A stretch of 64,000 bases of DNA from CAWARU01 sp963805795. Lineage in GTDB: Bacteria > Pseudomonadota > Gammaproteobacteria > UBA6186 > Azoamicaceae. The notes under the pieces were generated by a model. It ran no database searches. It was not told the DNA's origin and worked only from the letters and a program-made list of their open reading frames with translations. Below, one piece after another: positions 44,056 to 53,675 of this stretch (within the stretch, counting starts at the first letter, position 1; the number at the start of each line of letters is the position of its first letter). The DNA lies in NCBI GenBank assembly GCA_963805795.1, contig CAWDVG010000001.1:434001-498000 (forward strand), given 5' to 3'. The position numbers and the translations under genes are program-made.

Positions 44056-46956
44056 TTGAGCAAAGGTGGCTTAGATGCTTTTCTTTATCAATATGATTTA
44101 TCGAGTGAAGAAGGCATTGCCTTAATGTGTTTGGCTGAAGCTCTTTTGCGCATTCCAGATGCAACGACGGCTGATCGGCTCATAAAAGATAAAATTGCTT
44201 CAAAAGATTGGGAACAATATTTAGGAAAAAGCCAATCCTGGTTTGTGAATGCAGCAACTTGGGGTTTGATGTTAACAGGCAAAATTTTAAACCACGAAAA
44301 ATCTTCCTCTGCCAATTTACTCTCCACCCTAAAACGTTTGGTTACTAAGAGCGGTGAACCTGTCATTCGAAATGCTGTGCGACAAGCCATGAAAATCTTA
44401 GGGCGGCAATTTGTAATGGCAGAAAATATTCAGGTTGCTTTGGAACGTGCCAAGAGCAACGAAGCCCGTGGCTATCATTATTCTTACGATATGTTGGGAG
44501 AAGCAGCAAAAACCAAAGAAGATGCTGCTTTTTATCTTAAATCTTATCAAGATGCCATAGAAATGATTGGCAAAGAAAATAATAATAGGGGGCCTATCAA
44601 TGGACCTGGTGTTTCAGTTAAATTATCGGCCCTGCATCCTCGTTATGAATGGGTTAAACGCGAACAAATGCAGCAGGAATTGTTGCCCATAATAAAATCA
44701 TTAGTACTACAAGCTAAAGAAGCCAATATTGGATTCACTATTGATGCCGAAGAAGCAGAACGCTTAGAGCTTTCTTTAGTTTTGTTTGAAGCACTGGTGA
44801 ATGAATTAGATTTAGGGGGTTGGCAGGGTTTGGGGTTGGCTGTGCAGGCTTACCAAAAGCGCGCCTTTTATGTGATCGATTGGCTGGCAGAATTGGCAAA
44901 ACGCCATCACCGACGCTTCATGTTGCGATTAGTAAAAGGAGCCTATTGGGATTCGGAAATAAAATGGACCCAAGAACGCGGTTTAAAAGATTATCCTGTA
45001 TTTACCAGAAAATCTTCAACCGATGTTTCATTTTTGGCCTGTGCGCAAAAATTATTTCAAGCAGGCACTTTATTTTATCCCCAATTTGCCAGCCATAATG
45101 CACAAACGGTTTCTGCTGTTATAGAAATGGCTAAATTGCATGGCATGGAAGAGCAATTTGAATTTCAATGTCTTCATGGGATGGGGGAATCGCTGTATGA
45201 TAATATTATTGGCGCAAACAAATTAAACATTCCTTGTCGTATTTATGCACCCGTCGGTGGACATAAACATTTGTTAGGTTATTTGGTTCGACGCTTATTG
45301 GAAAATGGTGCTAATACTTCCTTTGTAAATCGTATTATTGATGAGAAAACACCTGTCGACCAATTAATTCAGGATCCCGTTGCAAAAACAGAAATCTTAT
45401 CAGACAAAAGACACCCTAAAATTCCTTTGCCCAGAGATTTATATGGAATAGGTCGCCCCAATTCTAGAGGTGTAGATTTGACAGATATTTTAGAAATGGA
45501 GCCCCTATTACAGTCCATTGCTAAAGAATTTCCAAAAATAAATAAAACCGCACTTTCAGTGGTAGATTCAACAGGATTATTCAACATCTATGCAGAAGCA
45601 AAACAAAATGCCGATCTTTGGAGTCGAAAGTCTCCTGCAGATCGAGCCCAGTGCTTAGATCGCCTGGCTTTATTATTGGAAGAACATCGCAGTTCCTTAA
45701 TGGCCTTAATTATTCGAGAAGGTGGACGAACAGTGATGGATGCGAATTCCGAATTAAGAGAAGCGATAGATTTTTGTTGGTATTATAGTCAGCGTTTACG
45801 TGAAGATTTTCAAATCCAGTCTTTAATAGGTCCTGTTGGGGAATATAATCAATTAACGTTGCATGGCCGTGGAATTTTTGCTTGCATCAGCCCTTGGAAT
45901 TTTCCTTTGGCTATTTTTTTAGGACAAATCTTAGCTGCGATGGCCGCTGGTAATGCGGTTATCTCGAAGCCTGCTAGTCAAACACCGCGCATTGCTTTGG
46001 CTGCCACTGCATTAATGTATGAAGCAGGTATACCTAAAACAGCATTGTACTGCGTTATAGGATTGGGAAGTAGCATTGGAAATACTTTACTGGAAGCAGA
46101 GCCTTTGGCGGGTGTGATGTTAACCGGTTCCACTGAAACAGCGCGGGTTATTAATCAGACGCTGGCTAAGCGTGAGGGGCCTATAGTACCCTTAATTGCT
46201 GAAACGGGTGGCCAAAATGTCATGATTGTTGATTCTTCTGCGCTCCCAGAACAAGTGGTTACTGATGTGATTGTCTCGGCTTTTAACTCGGCTGGTCAGC
46301 GCTGCTCTGCGCTTCGGGTATTGTATATCCAAGAAGAAGTTGCAGATTTAATCATCCATATGCTAAAGGGTGCGATGCAGGAATTAATCATCGGGGATCC
46401 TTTTGATTTAGCCACAGATATCGGTCCCGTTATTGATAAAAAAGCCGCTGAGAATTTAACAAAACATGTGGAATCAATGAAAAAATCGCCCAAAGCTAAA
46501 CTCATCTATGAATGTATTTTACCTGCGTATTTGCCAGCATTAGAACCCCATACTTTCTTTGTACCCATTGCTTTTGAAATTGAAAGCATTGACCAGTTAA
46601 AACAAGAAGTATTTGGACCTGTGCTGCATGTGATACGTTACCCATCTTCCGAATTACATACAGTCATTGATGCTATTAACAATACCGGTTATGGCTTAAC
46701 ACTCGGTATTCATAGCAGGATTAATGAAGTAGCAGAATTTATATACAACCGCGCCAAGGTGGGGAACACTTATGTGAATCGTAATATGATTGGCGCAGTG
46801 GTTGGCGTGCAACCCTTCGGAGGCGAAGGACTATCGGGTACGGGTCCAAAAGCCGGCGGCCCTCATATGCTACCAAGACTTGCTTTAGAGCGAAGTTTGA
46901 GCGTTAATATTGCTGCGGCTGGAGGCAATGTTGCTCTTATGTCTTTAGAGGAATAA
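44056..46956 (+). CDS. putA: Bifunctional proline dehydrogenase / glutamate-semialdehyde dehydrogenase PutA
   Basis: Oxidises proline to glutamate in two steps, with FAD and NAD. From the TTG after the internal stop the protein has 966 residues. SKGGLDAFLYQYDLSSEEG begins the conserved helical domain, and the proline dehydrogenase barrel includes NGPGVSVKLSALHPRY, LRLVKGAYWDSE and YAPVGGHKHLLGYLVRRLLE. The aldehyde dehydrogenase half has ISPWNFPLAIF, LTGSTETA, the Glu in ETGGQN and the catalytic Cys in SAGQRCSALRVL. No ribbon-helix-helix DNA-binding domain is visible, so it is the non-regulatory type. Upstream sequence in the same frame encodes the missing 54 residues. Confidence 0.92.
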   Translation: MSKGGLDAFLYQYDLSSEEGIALMCLAEALLRIPDATTADRLIKDKIASKDWEQYLGKSQSWFVNAATWGLMLTGKILNHEKSSSANLLSTLKRLVTKSGEPVIRNAVRQAMKILGRQFVMAENIQVALERAKSNEARGYHYSYDMLGEAAKTKEDAAFYLKSYQDAIEMIGKENNNRGPINGPGVSVKLSALHPRYEWVKREQMQQELLPIIKSLVLQAKEANIGFTIDAEEAERLELSLVLFEALVNELDLGGWQGLGLAVQAYQKRAFYVIDWLAELAKRHHRRFMLRLVKGAYWDSEIKWTQERGLKDYPVFTRKSSTDVSFLACAQKLFQAGTLFYPQFASHNAQTVSAVIEMAKLHGMEEQFEFQCLHGMGESLYDNIIGANKLNIPCRIYAPVGGHKHLLGYLVRRLLENGANTSFVNRIIDEKTPVDQLIQDPVAKTEILSDKRHPKIPLPRDLYGIGRPNSRGVDLTDILEMEPLLQSIAKEFPKINKTALSVVDSTGLFNIYAEAKQNADLWSRKSPADRAQCLDRLALLLEEHRSSLMALIIREGGRTVMDANSELREAIDFCWYYSQRLREDFQIQSLIGPVGEYNQLTLHGRGIFACISPWNFPLAIFLGQILAAMAAGNAVISKPASQTPRIALAATALMYEAGIPKTALYCVIGLGSSIGNTLLEAEPLAGVMLTGSTETARVINQTLAKREGPIVPLIAETGGQNVMIVDSSALPEQVVTDVIVSAFNSAGQRCSALRVLYIQEEVADLIIHMLKGAMQELIIGDPFDLATDIGPVIDKKAAENLTKHVESMKKSPKAKLIYECILPAYLPALEPHTFFVPIAFEIESIDQLKQEVFGPVLHVIRYPSSELHTVIDAINNTGYGLTLGIHSRINEVAEFIYNRAKVGNTYVNRNMIGAVVGVQPFGGEGLSGTGPKAGGPHMLPRLALERSLSVNIAAAGGNVALMSLEE

Positions 46957-47026
46957 AGATTTTAACTCTGGATATTTGTCAGATTATAATATGGTTTTGT
47001 CAAATGTTCAGAGTTGACACCCAGAA

Positions 47027-47815
47027 CTATGAACTAGGAACTGGACAATTCGGAAAATTATTCACTAAAATCTTTTCTGCATCTTCAGATAATTGATTCA
47101 TGCCTAATTTACGATAGGAGATAATCATCGATGTTAAAGCTTTAGGGATGGCTTCCGTTTTATCATAATTTTTGATGATAAAATCAGCACGATTGGCAGC
47201 AGAAAGATAGGCACCTCGCTTCATGTAGTAGTCCACAACATAAAGTTCGTAATTGGCAAGCTGATTACGCAATAGCACCATTCGTTGCCGTGCTTCAGGG
47301 GCATATTCACTATTCGGAAATATTTCCACTAATTCTTTAAAGGCAGCAAAAGATTCATGCGCGGGAGAAGGATCTCTTGCGGATCGATCGACTGGTAAAT
47401 GTCGATACATTAAAGTGGTATTTTGTTCATAATTGACTAAGCCTTTCAAATAATAAGCATAATCCACCCGTGGATGACGAGGATTCATGCGTATAAAACG
47501 ATTGGCAGTGGCAAGAGCAAGAGGCGCATCCCCTTTTTTGTAGTAAGCCTTAGTCAAATCTAACTGAGCACCTATGGAGTGTTCACCGTAGGGATAACGG
47601 GCCTCTAGGGCCTCAAAATCCTTAATTGCTTGAGCATAATTATTTTTAGCCATATTTTTTTGACCTTGGGCGTATATTTGGTCTGCAGACATCCCTTTGT
47701 ATACGTCTTTTTTTGCATTGCTGTTACAGCCGCAAAGACTTAGACTGAGCAGAAAACAACCTAAGAAAAATAGAAAAGATTTTGTTTGGGCTTTGAAAAT
47801 AATTTTATTATTCAA
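47027..47815 (-). CDS. bamD: BamD outer-membrane assembly lipoprotein
   Basis: Essential lipoprotein of the BAM complex with TPR repeats that contacts BamA. The start is probably TTG 47815, with AGAGG 8 bases upstream; this gives a signal peptide ending at lipobox SLCGC. TPR units follow: DQIYAQGQKNMAKNNYAQAI, RYPYGEHSIGAQLDLTKAYY and DYAYYLKGLVNYEQN. DRSARDPSPAHESFAAFKEL is a family hallmark. A longer frame to 47893 adds an unlikely N terminus. In relatives it is divergent from rluD; here rluD lies 10 kb away. Confidence 0.93.
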   Translation of the reverse strand: MNNKIIFKAQTKSFLFFLGCFLLSLSLCGCNSNAKKDVYKGMSADQIYAQGQKNMAKNNYAQAIKDFEALEARYPYGEHSIGAQLDLTKAYYKKGDAPLALATANRFIRMNPRHPRVDYAYYLKGLVNYEQNTTLMYRHLPVDRSARDPSPAHESFAAFKELVEIFPNSEYAPEARQRMVLLRNQLANYELYVVDYYMKRGAYLSAANRADFIIKNYDKTEAIPKALTSMIISYRKLGMNQLSEDAEKILVNNFPNCPVPSS

Positions 47816-48047
47816 TGGATTAACCTCTTTGAACTGTGTAAATACCGCTTTAAATGAGCTAATATAATATCTGCTCTCATATTGGATGTTCAAGTTTACC
47901 CTAAAAGTACACCGAACATCAATTTCCTAAATAAAAATTCAGTGAATTAAATAGTTAAATATGTTAAGATTCCAAAAAAGGATCTAAAGTACAGTCTTTT
48001 CGTATCATACATAAAATTAGTTAAAGAACTTAGATTGGGAGTAAAAT

Positions 48048-51000
48048 ATGCCAAAACGTTCTAAAAACTCTGCAGCAAAAGGATTCTATCATGAAATTAA
48101 TCTATCTGCCGTATTAGAAAACCTTTTAGGATTTTATCAGAAAAATGATTCTAAGGGTCTTCAAAGGTACGTGCATAAATTTAAGGCAGGCCTTGTCAGC
48201 GGTGGGGTAGGGGATGGGAAGCAGGTTTTGCATAATATATTTGTTATACTATTAAACCAATTTGTATCCTCACAAGATAAATTAAAAAAGGAACAATTGC
48301 TCTGGGTGGCGACATCTCTAAAAAAGGAGATAGATCCCAATTGGAGAACTCGGGGAGGAAAAAGTGGGTTAACCTTTTTGCAATTGGTTTTTGAGCAGGG
48401 CGCAAAAGAGTTTGTAGCTTTATGCTTGGAATCTGGAAATACTCACATAGATTTTTCATGGGATATTGAGATTGCATCTGGGCAAATATATAAATTGACA
48501 GCAGTACAAGCTATTTTTTTCGCCAGTTTCACACCAGAAGATAGTTTACAAATATTAAACCAATTACTTGCTTATAAGCCAAAGTTGACAGCAGAAATAT
48601 TTTTGAATATTTGTGGTTCATGTTCGTCTATCAATATTAAGCTTATAGAAAGGTTGATTGAATATGGTGCAGATATCTTTTACCTATCTGAAAAAAATAA
48701 TGATAACTGTTTAATTAAGGCCATGAATGAACTTCAGCTAATAAAAGAAAATGCCGATGCTAACCCAAAAGACCTCAATGAAAGGGCAGAGCAAGTTAAA
48801 GCAGCAGAGGAATGTGTTATTGTTTTTTTAAATTGTCTTTTGGTTGCAATGGAAAAACAAACTAAAACATCTCAAGGAAAAGATTTGATTGAGAAAATAA
48901 AGCTGGGTGAAAGAATTAAAAATATTGCATTATTACAAGCCATATATATTGAAAATATTAAAGTTGTAGAACTTTTGTTAAAAGCAGGAGCCGATCCATG
49001 CTTTATATCTTATGACTCTCATAAAAATAAGTTCCCTGAGAATGCTTTGCTAAAAGCAGTGGGGAATAATCAGTTTAGAATTTTTAATTTAATACTAACA
49101 GTAATGAATGAAAAGGCAACCAAAGATAATAAAGAAGTCTTACAGTTAATTAAAAATATGGCATTATGTATCGCAATTAGGACACATCTATCGGGTATCG
49201 TATACATTTTGCTTATAAATGGTGCGGATCCTAATTATCGAGATGAATATTGTCATATACCACTGAATGAAGTTGTATGTTCATTGGATAGTAAAAATAA
49301 ATATGTACCTAAAGCAATGACTCAAAATCCAGGCCGGTATTCCGAGAAGCAAATAGAAGAAAATGCCTATCATATCTTAAGTTTATTATTAAAACAGGGT
49401 GCCTGCATAAATCCTGCTGTCAATAAAGTTATTTTTTCGCCATTAGCAAGCGCTGTCTGTATAGGTAATAAGAGGCTGGTTAGCTTCCTATTAGATAATG
49501 GTAGTGATCCTGATTTGCTAACGGCTGATAAAGATAGTGTTGTTAAATTAGCTGCACTGGAAGGGCATCAAGAACTATTGCCGATTATTTTACCGCGTAT
49601 AAAATCAAGAGAAAATTTATATGTGCTAAACGATAGAGGCTATTCTGCATTGAGTGCTATCATTTGGGAATGCGATAAAGAAATGATACAGTACTGCTTT
49701 AATACGCTCAAGTTGGATATCCATACCCCTATATTTTTACATAAAAAACAATTGTTATCTCCTTTAGCGGTTGCTGCTATTTGTAGGAAGGAATTGGACA
49801 TTGTCAAATGCTTGGTAGATCTAGGGGCAAATATAAAGCAGATTATTGCGAGTCAAGATGGCTCAAACCCTATGACAGTTTTGAAATATAGTTTAAAGCC
49901 CGATATTTTTACCTTCCTATATTCTAGATATTTATGTGCCAATACGGACATTCAAATGTTGGATGATGCTGTTCTACAAGTGGCCAGTTATTTTGCACAG
50001 TTTAATCCTCATGTAGAACAAAATGGTCTTCTTGGCTTCGAACTTTTTGACCTAGCATTTGTAAATGCAGAGCAAAGAGTCGGATCCATCTATTTAGAGC
50101 AAGAAGAAATACTTAATTTGATTAAGACAATAAGCTTAAACAAAAAGTTCGAGCTAGATAAATATTTTCAAGAGTTTGTTAAAGAGAATTTGGATGATAG
50201 ATCAAAATATTTACCCCAATCAAAAGATATGACACTTAGTCTGCAAGCTGAAATCATTCATAAAAGGACTGCAGAGCAGCATAAGAAAATATATGAAATT
50301 TTAATAAAAACGGATGTGCTTCTCGATGAAATGGTTTCCTCCTTAAAAGAAATAGAAACTTGTTCGCTGTCTAGCAAGCAAAAATATTCAAATGCAAAAA
50401 TCCAAATGGACCTATTAAAGGAAAAATCACAAGCATTTAAAAAAATACTTGATGAAAACTACAACGGTAGCAGTGAACTTTATCAGATCAATTTCTCTTT
50501 GTTCGAGAAGGTTTCTAAGTGCTTGAAAAATATTACCGAAGATGCTGTTGATGCAATCAAGGTAACGTATGATGTTATTTTTAAGCTGGTTGATAAATCT
50601 TTATTGCTTGAAAAAATGAGCAAAGATGTTCTGGTTATAGAGGAACAAACCGACCTTAAGCTGAAAGAGATTTTACAACTTAAAAATAGAATAATGAGGC
50701 ATGAGGAGTCGCTTGCCAAGAAAAATCTAGAAAAACGGCTGAAGGAAGATGCCGAAAAAGATCGTGACGCACAATTAAATAATGAGGAAGCAAAAGAGAA
50801 AAAAGAGGCATTAGAAAGACAAATTAGAATCGAACAAGCTATCCAAGCCAGAAAGGTTACCTGGTTAGCGGAACAGGAAAAACATAAAGCGCATAGGATG
50901 ATAGAAGTGCGCAAAGCTGGCGCAGAGCAGGATTGTGTAGTGAATGAAATGGCTGCTCAATATATGCAGACTAAAAAGTCGAGAAACAAGATAAGATATA

Positions 51001-51107
51001 TGCCGATCCCTTTCTGCCAGGCTTTTAGCAGAAGACTGGCAAGTTCCATTGTTGGTAAGATTCAAAGAAGAAAAAGATTTATTAGATACTGTGACTCATT
51101 TTCTTAA
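48048..51107 (+). CDS. Large ankyrin-repeat protein, probably frameshifted near its 3' end
   Basis: A 1019-residue protein. Residues about 280-620 hold several ankyrin units: VVELLLKAGADPCFI, IVYILLINGADPNYRD, SPLASAVCIGNKRLVSFLLD and LDIVKCLVDLGANIKQI. After about 700 it becomes a long coiled coil (ERLKEDAEKDRDAQLNNEEA-like, rich in Lys and Glu). The end RRKRFIRYCDSFS looks out of frame: the +1 frame reads ARLLAEDWQVPLLVRFKEEK through the same bases and continues as the next open frame. The original protein was then about 1330 residues. No signal peptide is seen. Host-directed role is inferred. Confidence 0.75.
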   Translation: MPKRSKNSAAKGFYHEINLSAVLENLLGFYQKNDSKGLQRYVHKFKAGLVSGGVGDGKQVLHNIFVILLNQFVSSQDKLKKEQLLWVATSLKKEIDPNWRTRGGKSGLTFLQLVFEQGAKEFVALCLESGNTHIDFSWDIEIASGQIYKLTAVQAIFFASFTPEDSLQILNQLLAYKPKLTAEIFLNICGSCSSINIKLIERLIEYGADIFYLSEKNNDNCLIKAMNELQLIKENADANPKDLNERAEQVKAAEECVIVFLNCLLVAMEKQTKTSQGKDLIEKIKLGERIKNIALLQAIYIENIKVVELLLKAGADPCFISYDSHKNKFPENALLKAVGNNQFRIFNLILTVMNEKATKDNKEVLQLIKNMALCIAIRTHLSGIVYILLINGADPNYRDEYCHIPLNEVVCSLDSKNKYVPKAMTQNPGRYSEKQIEENAYHILSLLLKQGACINPAVNKVIFSPLASAVCIGNKRLVSFLLDNGSDPDLLTADKDSVVKLAALEGHQELLPIILPRIKSRENLYVLNDRGYSALSAIIWECDKEMIQYCFNTLKLDIHTPIFLHKKQLLSPLAVAAICRKELDIVKCLVDLGANIKQIIASQDGSNPMTVLKYSLKPDIFTFLYSRYLCANTDIQMLDDAVLQVASYFAQFNPHVEQNGLLGFELFDLAFVNAEQRVGSIYLEQEEILNLIKTISLNKKFELDKYFQEFVKENLDDRSKYLPQSKDMTLSLQAEIIHKRTAEQHKKIYEILIKTDVLLDEMVSSLKEIETCSLSSKQKYSNAKIQMDLLKEKSQAFKKILDENYNGSSELYQINFSLFEKVSKCLKNITEDAVDAIKVTYDVIFKLVDKSLLLEKMSKDVLVIEEQTDLKLKEILQLKNRIMRHEESLAKKNLEKRLKEDAEKDRDAQLNNEEAKEKKEALERQIRIEQAIQARKVTWLAEQEKHKAHRMIEVRKAGAEQDCVVNEMAAQYMQTKKSRNKIRYMPIPFCQAFSRRLASSIVGKIQRRKRFIRYCDSFS

Positions 51108-52032
51108 TATGTCAGAAGCTAATGCTAGGTTATCATTGGATGATTTATGGATAGAACGAGAGCTGCTTATCAATTTACTCGGCCGTTTAATGGAACTCAG
51201 TAAAGATTTAGCTGGAAAGGAAATCAAAATTCCAGTTGCGGCTGCGAATGGGCTTCGGAATGTATTGCTCAAACATTGTTATTTTGATCCTATCCCCGAT
51301 GTTTCAACCCCAGAAATCTTAGAACAAATTCGAGAGGTAAATAAAAATATAAAGGAGACTGTAAAAAAATTAAATGGCTTCTTTAAGACTGCGCCGCAAA
51401 TGGACTATGGAACCAAAACTTGGGAAGAGATCAGCAAAATGATTGCCGCTCCACTTTTAGATGAAATCGTTCAAAAAAGTAAAGAACCTGCCTTTGCCAT
51501 GCAAAAATGGACCCTAGATGAATGTATTGCTAGAGCCAAGAAAGAAGAACAGAATCTGCAGCGATTGGCAAGATATCAGGGTATTTACTATAGCGAAGAC
51601 TGTCAGAACATTGTAAGTCTATGCTGTAAAGCCCGTTGGGGAAGCACCAGCAGTTATGTTAAGGCGAACAGAGGTTTATTGGGACATAATCCCGACCCTG
51701 CTCTTTATGGATATTTAGTTAAAGAAGAATATATCGCCTTAGGAATTGAATTTCGTCATCCTAAAAAAGTACTTACCTTTTCTAAAGTGACCTCTGTTGG
51801 CTCGGCAGGAAGATCTGGATCGTCGGGTGTATTAACAGATTTTTCCCAATCGCATAATTTTTATGATAGTAAAGAAAAACCTGCTTTATTGTTTGGAGCA
51901 GCACCGACTGCAATAGGTACCATGGCTATGGGGGCTATAACTGCTGTAAACACTGCTAGCACTGCAGCTGTTAATCCTACAGAAGATTTGTCTGCTGCAG
52001 AAAATTCTTTATCATCTAATTCCTGTAATTAA
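51049..52032 (+). CDS. C-terminal continuation of the ankyrin protein
   Basis: A 327-residue frame with no good start or ribosome site, overlapping the previous gene by 59 bases. It reads naturally upstream of its first TTG, which indicates it was the 3' part of the same gene before an indel at about 50990-51010. It is helical (SLDDLWIERELLINLLGRL), with ending LLFGAAPTAIGTMAMGAITA and an Ala/Ser/Asn-rich tail. A hairpin terminator follows at 52039. If the frameshift is real, this part is untranslated. Confidence 0.55.
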   Translation: MLVRFKEEKDLLDTVTHFLNMSEANARLSLDDLWIERELLINLLGRLMELSKDLAGKEIKIPVAAANGLRNVLLKHCYFDPIPDVSTPEILEQIREVNKNIKETVKKLNGFFKTAPQMDYGTKTWEEISKMIAAPLLDEIVQKSKEPAFAMQKWTLDECIARAKKEEQNLQRLARYQGIYYSEDCQNIVSLCCKARWGSTSSYVKANRGLLGHNPDPALYGYLVKEEYIALGIEFRHPKKVLTFSKVTSVGSAGRSGSSGVLTDFSQSHNFYDSKEKPALLFGAAPTAIGTMAMGAITAVNTASTAAVNPTEDLSAAENSLSSNSCN

Positions 52033-52038
52033 TCAGCT

Positions 52039-52066
52039 TTGGGATCAAGTTCGACTTTGATCCCAA
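52039..52066 (+). terminator. Hairpin after the ankyrin gene
   Basis: TTGGGATCAA (52039-52048) pairs with TTGATCCCAA (52057-52066) around an 8-base loop, 7 bases after the stop. There is no strong T run (TTGTGTAT follows), so termination may be partial. The next 326 bases up to the Sel1 gene are very AT-rich and include the repeat at 52304. Confidence 0.55.
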
Positions 52067-52303
52067 TTGTGTATATCCTAATTAAATGAAATAAAATTAA
52101 GTTAAATTAATTTTAATCATTCATTGCATATACAATTATATTATTTATCATTTTCTTCTGAAATTTCTATAAAAAATCATTAATTGACTTGTATTCATTT
52201 TTTATTCCTGTATGATAACGTCATTATACATTCATGTGCCATTCATTTGATTATTTAGATGATTGGTATTTTTATTCTTAAAATGATTTATTTATTCGAC
52301 ATA

Positions 52304-52358
52304 TATACCCAAAGCATTTCGATGGCAATACAGTTGCAGCTTGAAAGGCGAAGGGTAT
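52304..52358. repeat. Short interspersed repeat before the Sel1 gene
   Basis: TACCCAAAGCATTTC followed by CAGTTGCAGCTTGAA and GGCGAAGGGTAT, matching both halves of the start of the 33401 repeat. The ends TATACCC and GGGTAT are inverted relative to each other, as in a small palindromic element. Confidence 0.6.
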
Positions 52359-52392
52359 GGAATTCATTTTCATTATTATATTGGAGAGACAT

Positions 52393-53613
52393 ATGCCTTT
52401 ATCAAGTTTAACTAAATTAGCCCTAGAAGAAGCAATCAATAGAATTAAGAAAATACAAAGAGAAGACAGCAAAAAAGCGATCTTGCTTAATATTATTCAC
52501 TTAATATTAAAACAAGATCTCCAAAAACTTAATTTAAAGGACATGATGGAGCTAATTAAGAGTTTTCAGTCGAATAAAAAAAATACTCATGAGGGTGATG
52601 ATCTTGTCAGATTAGAAACCTACTATTTGTATGCATGTTGTTTATTAGAAGGCTATGGAATAAAACAAAATGTGCCTGCGGCTATCGAGATTTTTAAATA
52701 TTTGCTAAATACCAAAACTCATTCATTTGCCAGCTACCATCTGGGTTCTATATATTTACAGTCTGCACAGTCTGCTTCTATGCTCGGAAATGAAAAATTT
52801 GTAGCTGTCGTTCGTTCAAAAATAAAAAAATACTATTCCATATCCTTGCAAGATTGGTATGGTTGGATGCTATATGAGGTGGGTTTGATAAATCATAAAG
52901 CTTGTAAAGAATTAAAGGATGAAAAGTATCAATACTATTATCTAAATCTTACAATTCATTACATGTGTTTGGCTGCAGATAAAAATTATGCGCCTGCTCA
53001 AGAACTTTTAGGAGAACAGTTCGCCTATTTTCTAAATACCATGAACAATCAAAATATCAATGCAATATTTTGGGTTGCGCGATGTTACGAATTTGGCTTG
53101 GGCGTTAAAAGGGATCTAAAAAAAGCGGCAGCCAGCTATTTGCATTCGATCTCTGATAAATCCAACCTGCTAAGGGAAAATATCTTAGCTTGCGTTCGCA
53201 TGGCTCACACATTTAAAAATGGTGTTTATCAAGATAAAGAACCTATTGAGGTTGACTATGGTATTTATTTTCAGCTAATCAAACAGTTATCTGCTATACC
53301 AAGCGAATATAAAGTAACCGCTGAAATTGAGTTGGCTAAATGTTATTATCTTGGTAGAGGTGTTCAGAAAAATTTGCCCTTAGCAAAATCTCTTTTTGAA
53401 AAGTTGATGAAGCAACAACATGATCCTGTTGTTACGGCACATGTACAAAAATATTTTGCGGATTTTATGTTGGCCACAACATCTTCAAAACACCAAGCGG
53501 AAGCAGTTGTATTGGGAGATATCACAAATAAATCTTCGAATCATCAGAATGGGGCAACGACACAAGTTTTAACTGCTTCACACACTCATGCTAAAGCTTC
53601 TATTTCGGGTTGA
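52393..53613 (+). CDS. Sel1/TPR-like repeat protein
   Basis: A 406-residue protein from ATG 52393 (GGAGAG upstream). Sel1-like helical repeats are recognisable: YLYACCLLEGYGIKQNVPAA, FWVARCYEFGLGVKRDLKKA and ELAKCYYLGRGVQKNLPLAK, each with the typical G-x-G-V-x-x-(D/N) turn. Three clear units and several weaker ones are present. The tail (about 375-406) is rich in Thr, Ser, Ala and His. Sel1 proteins of Legionella and Coxiella interact with host factors; no specific target can be inferred here. Confidence 0.8.
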   Translation: MPLSSLTKLALEEAINRIKKIQREDSKKAILLNIIHLILKQDLQKLNLKDMMELIKSFQSNKKNTHEGDDLVRLETYYLYACCLLEGYGIKQNVPAAIEIFKYLLNTKTHSFASYHLGSIYLQSAQSASMLGNEKFVAVVRSKIKKYYSISLQDWYGWMLYEVGLINHKACKELKDEKYQYYYLNLTIHYMCLAADKNYAPAQELLGEQFAYFLNTMNNQNINAIFWVARCYEFGLGVKRDLKKAAASYLHSISDKSNLLRENILACVRMAHTFKNGVYQDKEPIEVDYGIYFQLIKQLSAIPSEYKVTAEIELAKCYYLGRGVQKNLPLAKSLFEKLMKQQHDPVVTAHVQKYFADFMLATTSSKHQAEAVVLGDITNKSSNHQNGATTQVLTASHTHAKASISG

Positions 53614-53675
53614 AAAAAGCTAGGCAAGACTAGAACATTGGCAGGTGTCGTTTTTGTACATTGTACAAATTTTCA

